Below are positions 8,449-17,553 of a stretch of DNA of 64,000 nucleotides, one piece after another. The stretch's first letter is position 1, and every line of letters starts with the position of its first letter. The notes beneath the pieces are model-generated. The model did no database searches and was not told the origin of the DNA. It saw only the letters and a list, made by a program, of their open reading frames with translations. Origin of the DNA: Candidatus Caccoplasma merdavium (GTDB lineage Bacteria > Bacteroidota > Bacteroidia > Bacteroidales > UBA11471); contig DVLI01000022.1 of assembly GCA_018715595.1 (NCBI GenBank), forward strand, positions 1 to 64,000, given 5' to 3'. The translations under genes were made by a program, and so were the position numbers.

Positions 8449-11400
8449 GGTTTTTTGATGTGGAACAATGCCGTGTAAAAGAGCGGGAGGAGGATAAGGG
8501 TGATGATGGTTCCCACCGTGAGACCGCCCATGATGGTGATGGCCATCGAGCCGTACATGGGGTCACCGATGAGGGGTATCATGCCCACGATGGTGGTGAG
8601 CGAGGCCATGAGTACGGGGCGAACGCGGGACACAGTGGCTTCTACTACGGCATGATAGGGGTGCTGGTGTTCCTCGGTGATGAGCCGGTTGATTTCATCG
8701 ACGAGCACGATGGCATTTTTTACCATCATACCCATGAGACCCATCATGCCGATGATGGCCATGAACGTGAAGGGCTGGCGCAGGAAATAGAGCGAGGGAA
8801 CGATTCCACACAGGACAAACGGCAGGCAGAGAAGAATGAGCCCTACTTTTTTCCAACTGTTGAAGAGCAGCAATAAGATGCCCAAGATAAGGAATATGGT
8901 GATAGGAACGTATTTCAACAAATTCAATATCGCATCGTGTTGCAATTCACCTTCTCCCACCCAACGCATTTCATATCCGTCGGGGAGGGAAATAGCCTCT
9001 ATCTCGTCCTTGATGCTTGACACGGCTTTGGCCGGGGTTGCGTCGAAGAGTGCATAGTTGGGGTCGCACTGAGCTTCGATGACCCGTTTGCCGTTGAGGC
9101 GCATCACACAACTCTCTTCCCAATCGAGACGCATGTCGGGGGCGACGTTGCTGAGCGGGGTGCTGCGCACCATGTTGTCGTGCAATTCGTTGAGTCCGGT
9201 TCCCCCGGTGAGTGCATTCATCACCTCATTTTCGTCAATGCGCACATTCATCATGCTCCATACGGGAATGTCGCCCAAGGACGAAATGCGGCTCCCGTCG
9301 TCATTGCGTACCAGCAGGCGAACGGGCAGTATGCGGTCTTGTTCGTAGATGACACCCACCGGCAGACCGTCGGTGGCGGCCAACAGGGCATTTCCGATGT
9401 CGCTCCGGCTGATGCCCGCGCGCAAGGCGTCTTGTTGCACATACTCGGCCACCAACGTCTTGCCTTTGGCTTTCCAGTTGTTCTCGACCGAGTAGGGGTC
9501 GATATAGGGGCTGTGCCGCATGATTTCCTCGGCCTGGCGGCTCAGGTCGCGCAGCACGGCCGGGTCGGGACCGGCAAATTCCACCTCTACCGTGTGGGAG
9601 GTCGAAATCGAGAAGTTGTATTTGCGTGCCCGGATATAGGCATCGGGATATAGGCTGCGCAGTTCGTCGAGAATGACAGGTATCGATTCGACGACGACGT
9701 CGTAGTCTTCGCAATCGACAATCAGTTCGCCGTAACAGTCTCCGCCCGAGGTCATGGGTCTTACGAGACAGTAGTGCGCCGGGGCGCTGCCCATGCTGGC
9801 CGATACCCGCACGATACCCTCTTTGGTTTTGAGTGTGCGGCTTATTTCGAGAAGGTCTTCTTTTACGTCATCGGGGCTGCTTTGCGCCGGCAAGAAGTAT
9901 TCGATGACAAACTGGTCGTAGTCGAAATCGGGGAAAAACAGGTTTTTCACCTTTGTCATGCCGTAGGCCGAAAGCAGCAATACGCACACCGCTGTTGCGA
10001 TGGTTGTTTTTTTGTACTCGATGAGGGTGGCGATGCTATGACGCACAAAACGGTGGACGGGAGAGTTCAGGCAACCCTCTTTGCTTGGGGCTTTCTCCCG
10101 AGGGGAAAGCCACGATTTGGCACACATGGGTACTTGTATGAGGGCCAATACCCAACTGGCCAAGAGACTCACGCAAAGTACGAGGAACAGGTCTTTGGCA
10201 TATTCGCCGGCCGAGTCGGGTGAGAGGTAGATGCAGATAAACGTGGCGGCGGCGATAATCGTGGCTCCCAATAGCGGTAGGGCGGTGTTCTGCCCGATGC
10301 GATAGAGGTAGGTCTTAGGGCCGAAACCGCGTTTCTTGTCGATGAGAATGCCGTCCATGATGACGATGGCGTTGTCGACGAGCATACCCATGGCTACGAT
10401 GAAGGCTCCCAGCGAAATGCGTTGCAGCGTGGTGCCGCATGCCAGTAGTATGGGGAAGGAGACGGCGATGGTGAGGACGAGCCCCACGCCGATGATGAGG
10501 CCGCTGCGGAATCCCATGGTGAAGACAAGTACCAAGATGACAATGAGCACCGACTCCAACAGATTGAGCATGAATGAGCCGATGGCGGCATCTACCAGGT
10601 CGGGCTGGAAAAATATCTTTTCGGTCTCCATGCCCACAGGTACCTGTTGCATCACTTCGGCCAGTCGGGCATCGACGGCTTTGCCTACATCGGGGACGAT
10701 GGCATCGTTTTCGAGGGCGATGCAGATGGCGATGGCCGGTCTCCCGTCGACAAAGAATCCGTTGCGTTGGGGCTCGGCATAGGTGCGTTCGACCGTTGCC
10801 AGGTCGCCCAGACGCAACTGTTTCCCATCGGCCGTCGTGATGAGGAGGTCGCGTATGTCGTCTTCGTTCGAGATGGCACCGTCGATGCGTAGCGGAATGC
10901 GGTCGCCTTCCTGTTGATAGCTGCCGGCATCGATGGGTTTGCCGGCATTTTGCAAGGCCATCATGACTTGTGTGGGGATAAGACCGTTGCGGGCGAGGGT
11001 CTCTTTGGAAAAAGTCAAGTTGATGGTTTCTTCGCGGTTCCCGGCGATGATGACCCGTTTTACCCCGTTTACACCCAGGAGTTCTCGTCTGATGAATTTG
11101 GCGTATTTGTACATCTCGGGATATTCATATCCGTCGGCAGTCAGGGCGTAGAAGATGCCATACACGTCCATCATGTCGTCGATGACGACCGGGTCGTAGC
11201 AACCGGCCGGGAGCATTGCCTTGGCATCGTTCACCTTGCGTCGCAGCAGGTCGAAGTGTTGTTCGAGTTCATCGAGCAGTACGGTCATCTTGAATTCGAC
11301 GGTAATTATGGCTGCGCCGTTTTGGCATTCGCTCTTTATCTTATGCACATTGGGCAGGGCGCGCAATTCGTCTTCCATGACCTGGGCCGCGTTCAACTCT

Positions 11401-11576
11401 ACCTCATGCGCATTTGCTCCGGGCCAAGGTATCACGACCATGGCCTGTTTGGTGGCAACGGCAGGGTCTTCGAGTTTGGGCATTGCCATGAATGCCAAAA
11501 CACCCGCCAACAAAATACCCGCCATGAGCGACCAGAAGAGGGTGGGCCGTTTGATAAAAAATTCGGTTATTTTCAT
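8439..11576 (-). CDS. RND-family efflux permease
   Basis: 1045 residues, normal length for an AcrB/HAE1-like inner-membrane transporter: twelve predicted membrane segments and two large periplasmic loops. N-terminal MKITEFFIKRPTLFWSLMAG is typical. In TM4 the proton-relay motif reads GMLVDNAIVIMDG, so the second Asp of the usual DD pair is Asn; TM10 reads GMMVKNAIVLVDE with the conserved Lys. Proton-driven export of drugs or lipophilic compounds is the family role. Second gene of an adaptor-permease-TolC operon with overlapping ends. Confidence 0.9.
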   Translation of the reverse strand: MKITEFFIKRPTLFWSLMAGILLAGVLAFMAMPKLEDPAVATKQAMVVIPWPGANAHEVELNAAQVMEDELRALPNVHKIKSECQNGAAIITVEFKMTVLLDELEQHFDLLRRKVNDAKAMLPAGCYDPVVIDDMMDVYGIFYALTADGYEYPEMYKYAKFIRRELLGVNGVKRVIIAGNREETINLTFSKETLARNGLIPTQVMMALQNAGKPIDAGSYQQEGDRIPLRIDGAISNEDDIRDLLITTADGKQLRLGDLATVERTYAEPQRNGFFVDGRPAIAICIALENDAIVPDVGKAVDARLAEVMQQVPVGMETEKIFFQPDLVDAAIGSFMLNLLESVLIVILVLVFTMGFRSGLIIGVGLVLTIAVSFPILLACGTTLQRISLGAFIVAMGMLVDNAIVIMDGILIDKKRGFGPKTYLYRIGQNTALPLLGATIIAAATFICIYLSPDSAGEYAKDLFLVLCVSLLASWVLALIQVPMCAKSWLSPREKAPSKEGCLNSPVHRFVRHSIATLIEYKKTTIATAVCVLLLSAYGMTKVKNLFFPDFDYDQFVIEYFLPAQSSPDDVKEDLLEISRTLKTKEGIVRVSASMGSAPAHYCLVRPMTSGGDCYGELIVDCEDYDVVVESIPVILDELRSLYPDAYIRARKYNFSISTSHTVEVEFAGPDPAVLRDLSRQAEEIMRHSPYIDPYSVENNWKAKGKTLVAEYVQQDALRAGISRSDIGNALLAATDGLPVGVIYEQDRILPVRLLVRNDDGSRISSLGDIPVWSMMNVRIDENEVMNALTGGTGLNELHDNMVRSTPLSNVAPDMRLDWEESCVMRLNGKRVIEAQCDPNYALFDATPAKAVSSIKDEIEAISLPDGYEMRWVGEGELQHDAILNLLKYVPITIFLILGILLLLFNSWKKVGLILLCLPFVLCGIVPSLYFLRQPFTFMAIIGMMGLMGMMVKNAIVLVDEINRLITEEHQHPYHAVVEATVSRVRPVLMASLTTIVGMIPLIGDPMYGSMAITIMGGLTVGTIITLILLPLFYTALFHIKKPCA

Positions 11577-12640
11577 TACAGTACCCCTCCTACGTTGGTT
11601 TGAGAATTGTGTTCGAGAATACGCACTTTGTCGTGTTCTTGCAACGTATTGACGCCGGCATTCACGATGCGTTCGTCCCCGTCGAGACCTTTGACGACGA
11701 TAGCCCTGCCTGTCTCATCGGTGCCGTCGACGACAAGGCTGCGGCGCGACACGGTAGAGTCGTCATTGATGACCCACACGCAGGTTTCGCCGTTGTTGTA
11801 AAACAAGGCGTGCAGAGGCAATGTATGGGTCCCTGCTGCGTCGGGATTACTGAGCCGGATAATGACCTCGACGTTCAATCCCGGTGTTATTTCTTCGGCG
11901 GGAAGGGTTTCGAAGGTCAGTCTCATTTTATAGAGTTGGTTGCCGTCGGCTTTGGGCGTGATGCCGACCAATTTCAAGGGCAACTCTTCTCCCGAGGCAT
12001 GGAGTTGCCGGCATGAAATGCGCTCGATGAGTTTGCGTTGTGCATAGAGCGATGCCGGAATGTCCAATGTCACATCGAGCCGGTGGGTGTCGAGCAGCGT
12101 GATGAAAGGGGTTCCGGCATCGACCATTTCGGCCTCTTCAAAGTTGATGCTCTGCACATATCCGCCGACCGGGGCATGGAGTCGGGTGTAATTGCATTTG
12201 TTGCGGTTGATTTGTAATTGCACGCCGACTTGTTCGAGACCGGCTTTGGCTTTCTCGTAATCGTTCCCGGCCAAGCTGTTGTTTTCATAAAGTTGTTCGA
12301 GCCGGGCCACTTCATGGCTTAATTGTTCGTGCTGTATCTCCAAGGCTTTGATGCCCAGGGTGTAGTCGGAGTCGTCGAGACAGGCCAACAGTTGGCCTTT
12401 TTCCACGCGGTCACCTTCTTTGACAACGATACGTTCGATTTGTCCTGCCGTTTTGAACCCCAGGTTTATCTCCTGGGCTTCTTCTACGATGCCTGTGAAG
12501 GATTTGAGCGAGTAGGGCAGAAGCGGAGTTGGCGTGGTCAATTCTACGCTTCTTTTCAGTTGTGTGTCCTGTTGGGGAGCTTGGCAGCCCGTAAAAGGCA
12601 GCAAGCCGATGAGTAACAGTAGTGTGGGTGATGCTTTCAT
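11576..12640 (-). CDS. RND efflux periplasmic adaptor lipoprotein
   Basis: 354 residues of the membrane fusion protein family. Lipoprotein signal MKASPTLLLLIGLLPFTGC; barrel-sandwich (lipoyl-like) halves flanking a helical hairpin (EHEQLSHEVARLEQL region); GFKTAGQIERIVVKEGDRVE is the hallmark first half-motif. It bridges the permease and TolC. First gene of the operon, and its stop overlaps the permease start. A TACCTTTG box lies just upstream. Confidence 0.88.
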   Translation of the reverse strand: MKASPTLLLLIGLLPFTGCQAPQQDTQLKRSVELTTPTPLLPYSLKSFTGIVEEAQEINLGFKTAGQIERIVVKEGDRVEKGQLLACLDDSDYTLGIKALEIQHEQLSHEVARLEQLYENNSLAGNDYEKAKAGLEQVGVQLQINRNKCNYTRLHAPVGGYVQSINFEEAEMVDAGTPFITLLDTHRLDVTLDIPASLYAQRKLIERISCRQLHASGEELPLKLVGITPKADGNQLYKMRLTFETLPAEEITPGLNVEVIIRLSNPDAAGTHTLPLHALFYNNGETCVWVINDDSTVSRRSLVVDGTDETGRAIVVKGLDGDERIVNAGVNTLQEHDKVRILEHNSQTNVGGVL

Positions 12641-12668
12641 TGTGTGATGGTTCTATAAAATGATACGG

Positions 12669-12676
12669 CAAAGGTA
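12669..12676 (-). promoter_or_regulatory. -7 element of the first RND operon
   Basis: TACCTTTG on the minus strand, matching TAnnTTTG, about 30 bases before the adaptor ATG. No clear -33 box seen. Confidence 0.5.
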
Positions 12677-12844
12677 GTCTCGGCCGGTGTGAGTCTATAC
12701 GCCTATTTGTAGGCAAGAATGTCCTATATGACGCTTTTTGGAAAAGTCTGTTGGCCGCGAAAACGAAATTTATACTTGCTGTCGGGGAAAGATTCCACGC
12801 TCAGAACAGGATATGGGTTTGATGAATAAGGGAGGGGGAAATAA

Positions 12845-12886
12845 ACACCACGGGGGATTGTCCTGCAAGACAATCCCCCGTGGTGT
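12845..12886 (-). terminator. Strong hairpin terminator
   Basis: 18-bp perfect stem (12845-12862 with 12869-12886) with six-base loop and a T-containing tail on the minus strand (TTTATTTCC). It would end the long redox/Tat operon or the gene remnant just before it. Confidence 0.7.
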
Positions 12887-12910
12887 GATAGGAGATAAGC
12901 GGGTGTTTCC

Positions 12911-13177
12911 TTATTCGTTGCCGACGATTACCCGCACCGTGGTTGTGGAAGAGTTGATATAGGGGGCATTCTCGGCAGGTAGGGCCGTTACCGAGAAATA
13001 GTAGAGCGAGTCGATGTTTACGCTCAATGCCGAGGTGTAGGTCTCTTGTGTCCTGCCTGTTGTGGTGCCCGATACGGTGCCGTTCCCTGTCGAAGTGCTG
13101 TGGAAAAATGAGTAGCTGTACTTGTCGGCATTTGAGAGGCAAGGAAAATCTCCTTTCCGAAAACACTTGTGGTCATC
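12911..13177 (-). pseudogene. Remnant of a fibronectin-III-like surface protein gene
   Basis: A minus-strand frame ending in TAA at 12911 reads like the C-terminus of an Fn3/Ig-like extracellular domain: LSNADKYSYSFFHSTSTG, then TYTSALSVNIDSLYYFSVTA and NSSTTTVRVIVGNE. It has no ATG at a sensible place and runs straight into the stop of the FMN reductase gene, so the 5' part has been lost. It may be the tail of a larger decayed gene. Confidence 0.45.
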
Positions 13178-13714
13178 TTACACGTTGGCACCCATGCGGT
13201 AGGCTTCGTCGAGGAGGGGTGTCCCGTCGATGTCGCTCATTTTCCAAACGCCGCAACCGTAGAGGCACCCTTTCTCGACGGCTCCTTCGAGGCAGTCGGT
13301 GAAGCCGCGCAGGCTGTCGAACGTGCGTTCCAAGAGTTGCTTTTCTCCCTCGGCCGCCGTGGCGATGAAATAAAATTCCTTGTTGCTGATTTCGGTGTAG
13401 CGGGCGCAGCAACGGTCGATGAATGTCTTCATCTGCCCGCTCATCGTGTAGAAGTAGACCGGCGTCGCCAGCACGATGACATCGGCCTGAATCATCTTCT
13501 CGACGAGCTCTGCAACGTCGTCTTTTTGCGGGCAGGGTTTCCCATAGAGGCTGCATACGCTGCACCCGGTGCAGTAGTTGATGTGTTTGTCGGCGAGAAA
13601 AATTTTCTCGACATGGTGCCCTTTGTCGAGGCTTCCGGCCATGAAGCGGTCACACAGGGTGTCGGAGTTTCCGCCCCGTCGAGGGCTTGATGAGAAAATC
13701 AGTATGTTTTTCAT
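13178..13714 (-). CDS. Flavodoxin-fold NAD(P)H-dependent FMN reductase
   Basis: 178 residues beginning [20 protein letters not shown], the P-loop-like FMN phosphate site of the NADPH-dependent FMN reductase family. Further family signs are CTGCSVC (residues near 50) and ATPVYFYTMSGQMKTFIDR. It probably moves electrons from NAD(P)H to FMN or a small acceptor in the cytoplasm. Start chosen because ATG overlaps the tatC stop (ATGA). Last gene of the redox/Tat operon. Confidence 0.8.
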   Translation of the reverse strand: MKNILIFSSSPRRGGNSDTLCDRFMAGSLDKGHHVEKIFLADKHINYCTGCSVCSLYGKPCPQKDDVAELVEKMIQADVIVLATPVYFYTMSGQMKTFIDRCCARYTEISNKEFYFIATAAEGEKQLLERTFDSLRGFTDCLEGAVEKGCLYGCGVWKMSDIDGTPLLDEAYRMGANV

Positions 13715-14511
13715 TGTTTGGGTTCTGTTTTGATTGTGTGTTTGACGATAAAGATGCTCCATTCATAGAGCAGGTAGATGGGAAGCGCGACGATGGAGAG
13801 CGTGAAGACATCGCTCGTCGGGGTGATGATGGCGGCAACAACCAGTATCACCACGATGGCATGGCGCCGGTATTTCTGCATGAACTCGGTCGTGAGGATA
13901 CCCAGTCGGGCGAAGAGCCAGCAGAGAATGGGTATTTCAAACACGACACCCATCATCAGCGTGATGGTCATCATCGTCTCCATGTAAGATTGGAGGCTGA
14001 TGAGGTTTTCTACATCGGGGCTTACCTGGTATGTGCCGAGGAACCTGAACGTGAGCGGGAAGATGAGGAAGTAGCTGAGCAGTACTCCGGCCATGAAGAG
14101 CAGGTAGCTGTATGTGACGGCACGCACGACATACTTCCGTTCGTTGACATAGAGCGCAGGGGAGACGAACCGGAAGAGTTGGTAGAGTATGTAGGGCGAT
14201 GCGCAGAGCACCGCGGCATACATGGCGGCCGTCATGTGTGCCGTGAACTGCCGGGCCAGACCGGTGTTGATGAGCTCTACCGTGAAAGGCTTTGTCGTCT
14301 CGCCCCACAAACCGGCCAGTTTGTCGAGGAGCCGATAGGTAATGAAGTCATTCTTCTGCGGGCCGAGAATCACGGCAAACAACGGCTCTTTGAAGACAAA
14401 TGCCGTGATGCCCAGTGCGATGACAACGACAACCACCTTTATGAGGCAAGCCCTCAGGTCATCGAGATGTTCCCAGAAACTTTGTGGCGTGTCTGTTGTC
14501 GGGTGGCTCAT
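13711..14511 (-). CDS. tatC: Sec-independent protein translocase TatC
   Basis: 266 residues, six membrane segments. Family motifs: [13 protein letters not shown] at the N-terminus with the conserved Glu/Leu/Arg signal-peptide contact region, and the loop [16 protein letters not shown]. Receptor for twin-arginine signal peptides, working with TatA. Lies in one operon with two genes for proteins with twin-arginine motifs, which points to a dedicated export route for them. Confidence 0.95.
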   Translation of the reverse strand: MSHPTTDTPQSFWEHLDDLRACLIKVVVVVIALGITAFVFKEPLFAVILGPQKNDFITYRLLDKLAGLWGETTKPFTVELINTGLARQFTAHMTAAMYAAVLCASPYILYQLFRFVSPALYVNERKYVVRAVTYSYLLFMAGVLLSYFLIFPLTFRFLGTYQVSPDVENLISLQSYMETMMTITLMMGVVFEIPILCWLFARLGILTTEFMQKYRRHAIVVILVVAAIITPTSDVFTLSIVALPIYLLYEWSIFIVKHTIKTEPKQ

Positions 14512-14729
14512 TTCGGTTGGTCGTCCTCTTTCGGTTTTTGAGGAGCGTTGTCGTTGTTATCGGGGTCTTTCTCGATGCCGTTTACTCCGTCCTTGAAACT
14601 GCGGACGCCTTTTCCGATGCCTTTCATCAGCTCGGGAATCTTTTTGCCGCCGAAGAGCAGCAGCACGATGAGGGCGATAACGAGAATTTCTTGCATACCG
14701 ATACCTCCAATTAGCAACAATGTGTTCAT
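14508..14729 (-). CDS. tatA: Twin-arginine translocase subunit TatA/E
   Basis: 73 residues: one N-terminal membrane helix ([20 protein letters not shown]), the conserved [18 protein letters not shown] hinge and amphipathic helix, and an acidic/lysine-rich tail. Forms the Tat pore. Overlaps tatC by four bases (ATGA) and its own ATG overlaps the preceding stop. Confidence 0.95.
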   Translation of the reverse strand: MNTLLLIGGIGMQEILVIALIVLLLFGGKKIPELMKGIGKGVRSFKDGVNGIEKDPDNNDNAPQKPKEDDQPK

Positions 14730-15241
14730 TATTTCCGAATTATATAGTTAATACAAGCGTATCCGCCGAAAACTTGCAGGAGCATGCCGGGAATGCCCAT
14801 ACGCAAATCCTGTGCGGCCAGGTAGGCGCTGCCGGTAATTGCCCATTCGCCGATGAACCCGATGGCCTGGTAAGCCACCACGACCGCCGCAAGGAGCAGG
14901 AGGGTGGCTTTGTGGAAGCGGGCGGCCGTGAGTCCGGCGACGATGGCGAGGCATGCCGATTTCAACAGTATGGCGGGCAGAGCCGCAGCGGCCGGCATGC
15001 CGAAGAGCAGGCTGTTGATGACTGGCGAAAGCACGGCGGTGAGCAGACCGGCCTTCCAGCCGTATTTATAGGCGGCTATCAGGGTGAAGAAGTAGATGGG
15101 CAACCAGATGAGCCCTCCTTGCGGGAGCAGATGGAAGAGTTGCGGCAGAATGATGTTCCCGGCCACGAAGAGCAGGGCGATGCCGTAGGTCTTGGCTTGG
15201 CCGTAGGGGAGAGAATAGAGTCTGACAGTTGATGTTTGCAT
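14729..15241 (-). CDS. Probable ECF transporter S component
   Basis: 170 residues, about five or six hydrophobic segments (for example [20 protein letters not shown]). Size and layout fit substrate-binding S components of energy-coupling-factor vitamin/metal importers. Position between a TonB receptor and tatA suggests it takes over the receptor's cargo at the inner membrane. The cargo is not readable from sequence; no A or T components are in the window, so a shared (group II) module elsewhere would be needed. Confidence 0.6.
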   Translation of the reverse strand: MQTSTVRLYSLPYGQAKTYGIALLFVAGNIILPQLFHLLPQGGLIWLPIYFFTLIAAYKYGWKAGLLTAVLSPVINSLLFGMPAAAALPAILLKSACLAIVAGLTAARFHKATLLLLAAVVVAYQAIGFIGEWAITGSAYLAAQDLRMGIPGMLLQVFGGYACINYIIRK

Positions 15242-15253
15242 AGTTATATGATT

Positions 15254-17128
15254 TTAAAATTGAATATCGAACCCGCCCATGCAGGTGGCCCGAGGCATGG
15301 GGTAGCCTTCGTTTATCTCATATTTTTGTGCCAGCAGGTTTTCCCCTTTGGCAAATATAGTTAAAAAACGGAATATCCGATAACGGGCACACAGATTCCA
15401 CAACAGGAAATTTTCACGCTCCGGTGTGTCGAGCGACGTGTAGAGGCCGTGCACATATTGCACATCGCTCGATACCGACCAGCGGTCGTCGCTGTAACCG
15501 ACCGTTGCGCAGGCTTTATGCTCGGGCGAAGCCAGCAGCGGTCGTTCCATGTGCAGCCAGCTGTATTGTGCCGAGGCTCTCCATGACGGGGAGATTTGCC
15601 ACTGGACTTCGCATTCGATTCCCATGTTCTCGATATTCCCGGTATTGACGTTGAGGGTACCGTTGGGTACGCGCACGGTTTGTATCAGGTTGCTGCCGGT
15701 GAGGTAGAAGAGGTTGACGCCATAGGAAAGCCGTTCCTGCGGAATGTGTTGCGAGAAGGCGATTTCGTAGTTGATCACCCGCTCGGGTTGCAAATCGGGA
15801 TTTTGCGGCGGGAACATATACATTTCTCTTATCGTGGGATTGCGGAATCCTTTGCCTACCACCGCTTTCATCTCGATGTGGCGTGGTAGATGCAACGAGA
15901 TGCCGCCTTGGGGAACCCACTCGTTCCCCACATGGGAATTATGGTCAAATCGCACACCGGCGTCGAGCGTGAGCCGTTGTGTGATGTCCTGTCGCATGTC
16001 GACATACCCGGCGATGTCGTCGATGTTTTTGTCAACCAGCATTTGACGGGAGTCGGTGGCCGGAAAGCGATTCCACGCTTTGCCGCCGAAGTGTTGGTAA
16101 TCAACGCCCAAGGTGGTAAGGTTCCCCTCGAAGAGACGGACGTTCTGGTATGCCGATAGGCCGGCCATGTGGTCTTTGGAGTTGAACCGATAGTCCAGCG
16201 GCGTGCCGCCTTGCACATAACCGTCGTTGATACGGTGGCGGCCCCAGTTGTAAAAAGCCGTCACGCTACCCGAGGTTTTCTCGTAACGGTTTTGGACATA
16301 AAGCGAGGTCACTCCCCGGGTGATGTGCGAATCGTTGTCGATGCGCGGAGCCGATACCGGTCCGGGATTGGAGGCGTTGAAATGTGTCAGGTTCAGGTCG
16401 GCGCCTGTTTCCCAAGCCGACGACAGCGTGTATGAAAGTTTGACGCTGCCTCCCATCTGTTCGAAACCCATGTCGCGGCGGTGACCGTCGGTGCGGTTGT
16501 AGAAAGCCGAGACCGTGCTGCCGAAATCTTTTGCTTTCGTCTGGTTGATCACCTCGCTCGTCAAGGTGTTGAATGAGCCGTATCCCGCTCTGAGTCGGGT
16601 GTGCGAACCTTCGTCTGCTTGCCGGGTTACGATGTTGATGACACCGCCCATGGCGTTTGAGCCATAGAGCATCGAAGCCGGCCCTCTCACGACCTCCACT
16701 TTCTCGGCGATTACCGATTGATAGGCGTCGGCAATCGGGTGCCCCATGAGCCCCATGTATTGCGGGTGCCCGTCGATGAGTACCAGCAGTCCCGATGTCG
16801 GACTGTTGCCGATGCCGCGCAGGCTCATGCCTCCGGCTGCCCCGGTCGATACGCCATAACCCAGGATACCCCGGCTCGTGGCGAACAGTCCCGGCACATG
16901 TGCGTTGAGAACGGGGAGCAGGGACGATTCATGGCTGTTCTCAATCATGTCGCGGCCGATGACCGTCACGGTCGACGGGAGCCTTCGGCTGTCGGTCTCG
17001 CTGCGGGTGCCGGTAATGACTACTTCGTCGATGTCGACACCCTTTGAGAGAGAAAGCGTGTCGACCATCGACGAGGCCGTGGGGAGATTCACCAGCATGA
17101 GCAGGCACACGAGAATCGGGTTACGCAT
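15254..17128 (-). CDS. TonB-dependent outer membrane receptor
   Basis: 624 residues: signal peptide (MRNPILVCLLMLVNLPTASS), TonB-box-like VDIDEVVITGTRSETD, plug domain with RGIGNSPTSGLLVLIDGHPQ and VEVVRGPASMLYGSNAMGGV, then a 22-strand barrel ending in a terminal Phe (GGFDIQF). Size is that of BtuB/CirA/heme-type receptors, not of the roughly 1000-residue SusC type. It overlaps the DUF1893 gene upstream by eight bases. Substrate not readable; the neighbours hint at a cofactor, metal or flavin-like molecule. Confidence 0.85.
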   Translation of the reverse strand: MRNPILVCLLMLVNLPTASSMVDTLSLSKGVDIDEVVITGTRSETDSRRLPSTVTVIGRDMIENSHESSLLPVLNAHVPGLFATSRGILGYGVSTGAAGGMSLRGIGNSPTSGLLVLIDGHPQYMGLMGHPIADAYQSVIAEKVEVVRGPASMLYGSNAMGGVINIVTRQADEGSHTRLRAGYGSFNTLTSEVINQTKAKDFGSTVSAFYNRTDGHRRDMGFEQMGGSVKLSYTLSSAWETGADLNLTHFNASNPGPVSAPRIDNDSHITRGVTSLYVQNRYEKTSGSVTAFYNWGRHRINDGYVQGGTPLDYRFNSKDHMAGLSAYQNVRLFEGNLTTLGVDYQHFGGKAWNRFPATDSRQMLVDKNIDDIAGYVDMRQDITQRLTLDAGVRFDHNSHVGNEWVPQGGISLHLPRHIEMKAVVGKGFRNPTIREMYMFPPQNPDLQPERVINYEIAFSQHIPQERLSYGVNLFYLTGSNLIQTVRVPNGTLNVNTGNIENMGIECEVQWQISPSWRASAQYSWLHMERPLLASPEHKACATVGYSDDRWSVSSDVQYVHGLYTSLDTPERENFLLWNLCARYRIFRFLTIFAKGENLLAQKYEINEGYPMPRATCMGGFDIQF

Positions 17129-17546
17129 GGGTATGCAGATTCATGTTTTTTACAAAAGTGTCGATGAGCGGCAGGCATTCTTGCGGAGTGCCTGCGTCGG
17201 CGCACAACTTTTCGAGCGGACAGCGGTCGGTGTGGGTGCGGTTGATGATGTAGGCGACTTTCTGCCCATAAGCGACTTTTATGCCGACACGCGTGAGCAT
17301 CTCATAAGCACTCTCGCTGATGACGTCGGCATAGAGCTCCTTTATCCCGCCGATGGCCATGAGGGCCGCCGCACCTTTCCCCACCACTTTGTCGGCCATT
17401 ACGGCACCATGCAGGAATCCGGGCGCTTCGTTTACGAGCATATAGAGGTCGTTCACCCCCCGTTGTGTGAAGGTGCGGGTCGTGTTGCCCTGTCTGATGA
17501 CGCAGGAATAACCGCCCTCATGCAGTTGTTCGATGAGTTGTTCCAT
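17121..17546 (-). CDS. DUF1893 protein
   Basis: About 141 residues from the start MEQLIEQLHEGGYSCVIRQG. Matches the DUF1893 family, small alpha/beta proteins structurally related to cytidine-deaminase-like folds: DKVVGKGAAALMAIGGIKEL is the core motif. Two Cys (CPLEKLCADAG) near the C-terminus. An upstream in-frame ATG at 17564 is also possible. Embedded in the redox operon; biochemical role not established. Confidence 0.7.
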   Translation of the reverse strand: MEQLIEQLHEGGYSCVIRQGNTTRTFTQRGVNDLYMLVNEAPGFLHGAVMADKVVGKGAAALMAIGGIKELYADVISESAYEMLTRVGIKVAYGQKVAYIINRTHTDRCPLEKLCADAGTPQECLPLIDTFVKNMNLHTHA

Positions 17547-17553
17547 ACGATTA

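Noticed and set aside
12801-13166. Minus-strand open frame of 121 codons
   Set aside because: Runs through the terminator stem and lacks protein-like sequence; the neighbouring frame gives the Fn3-like remnant instead.
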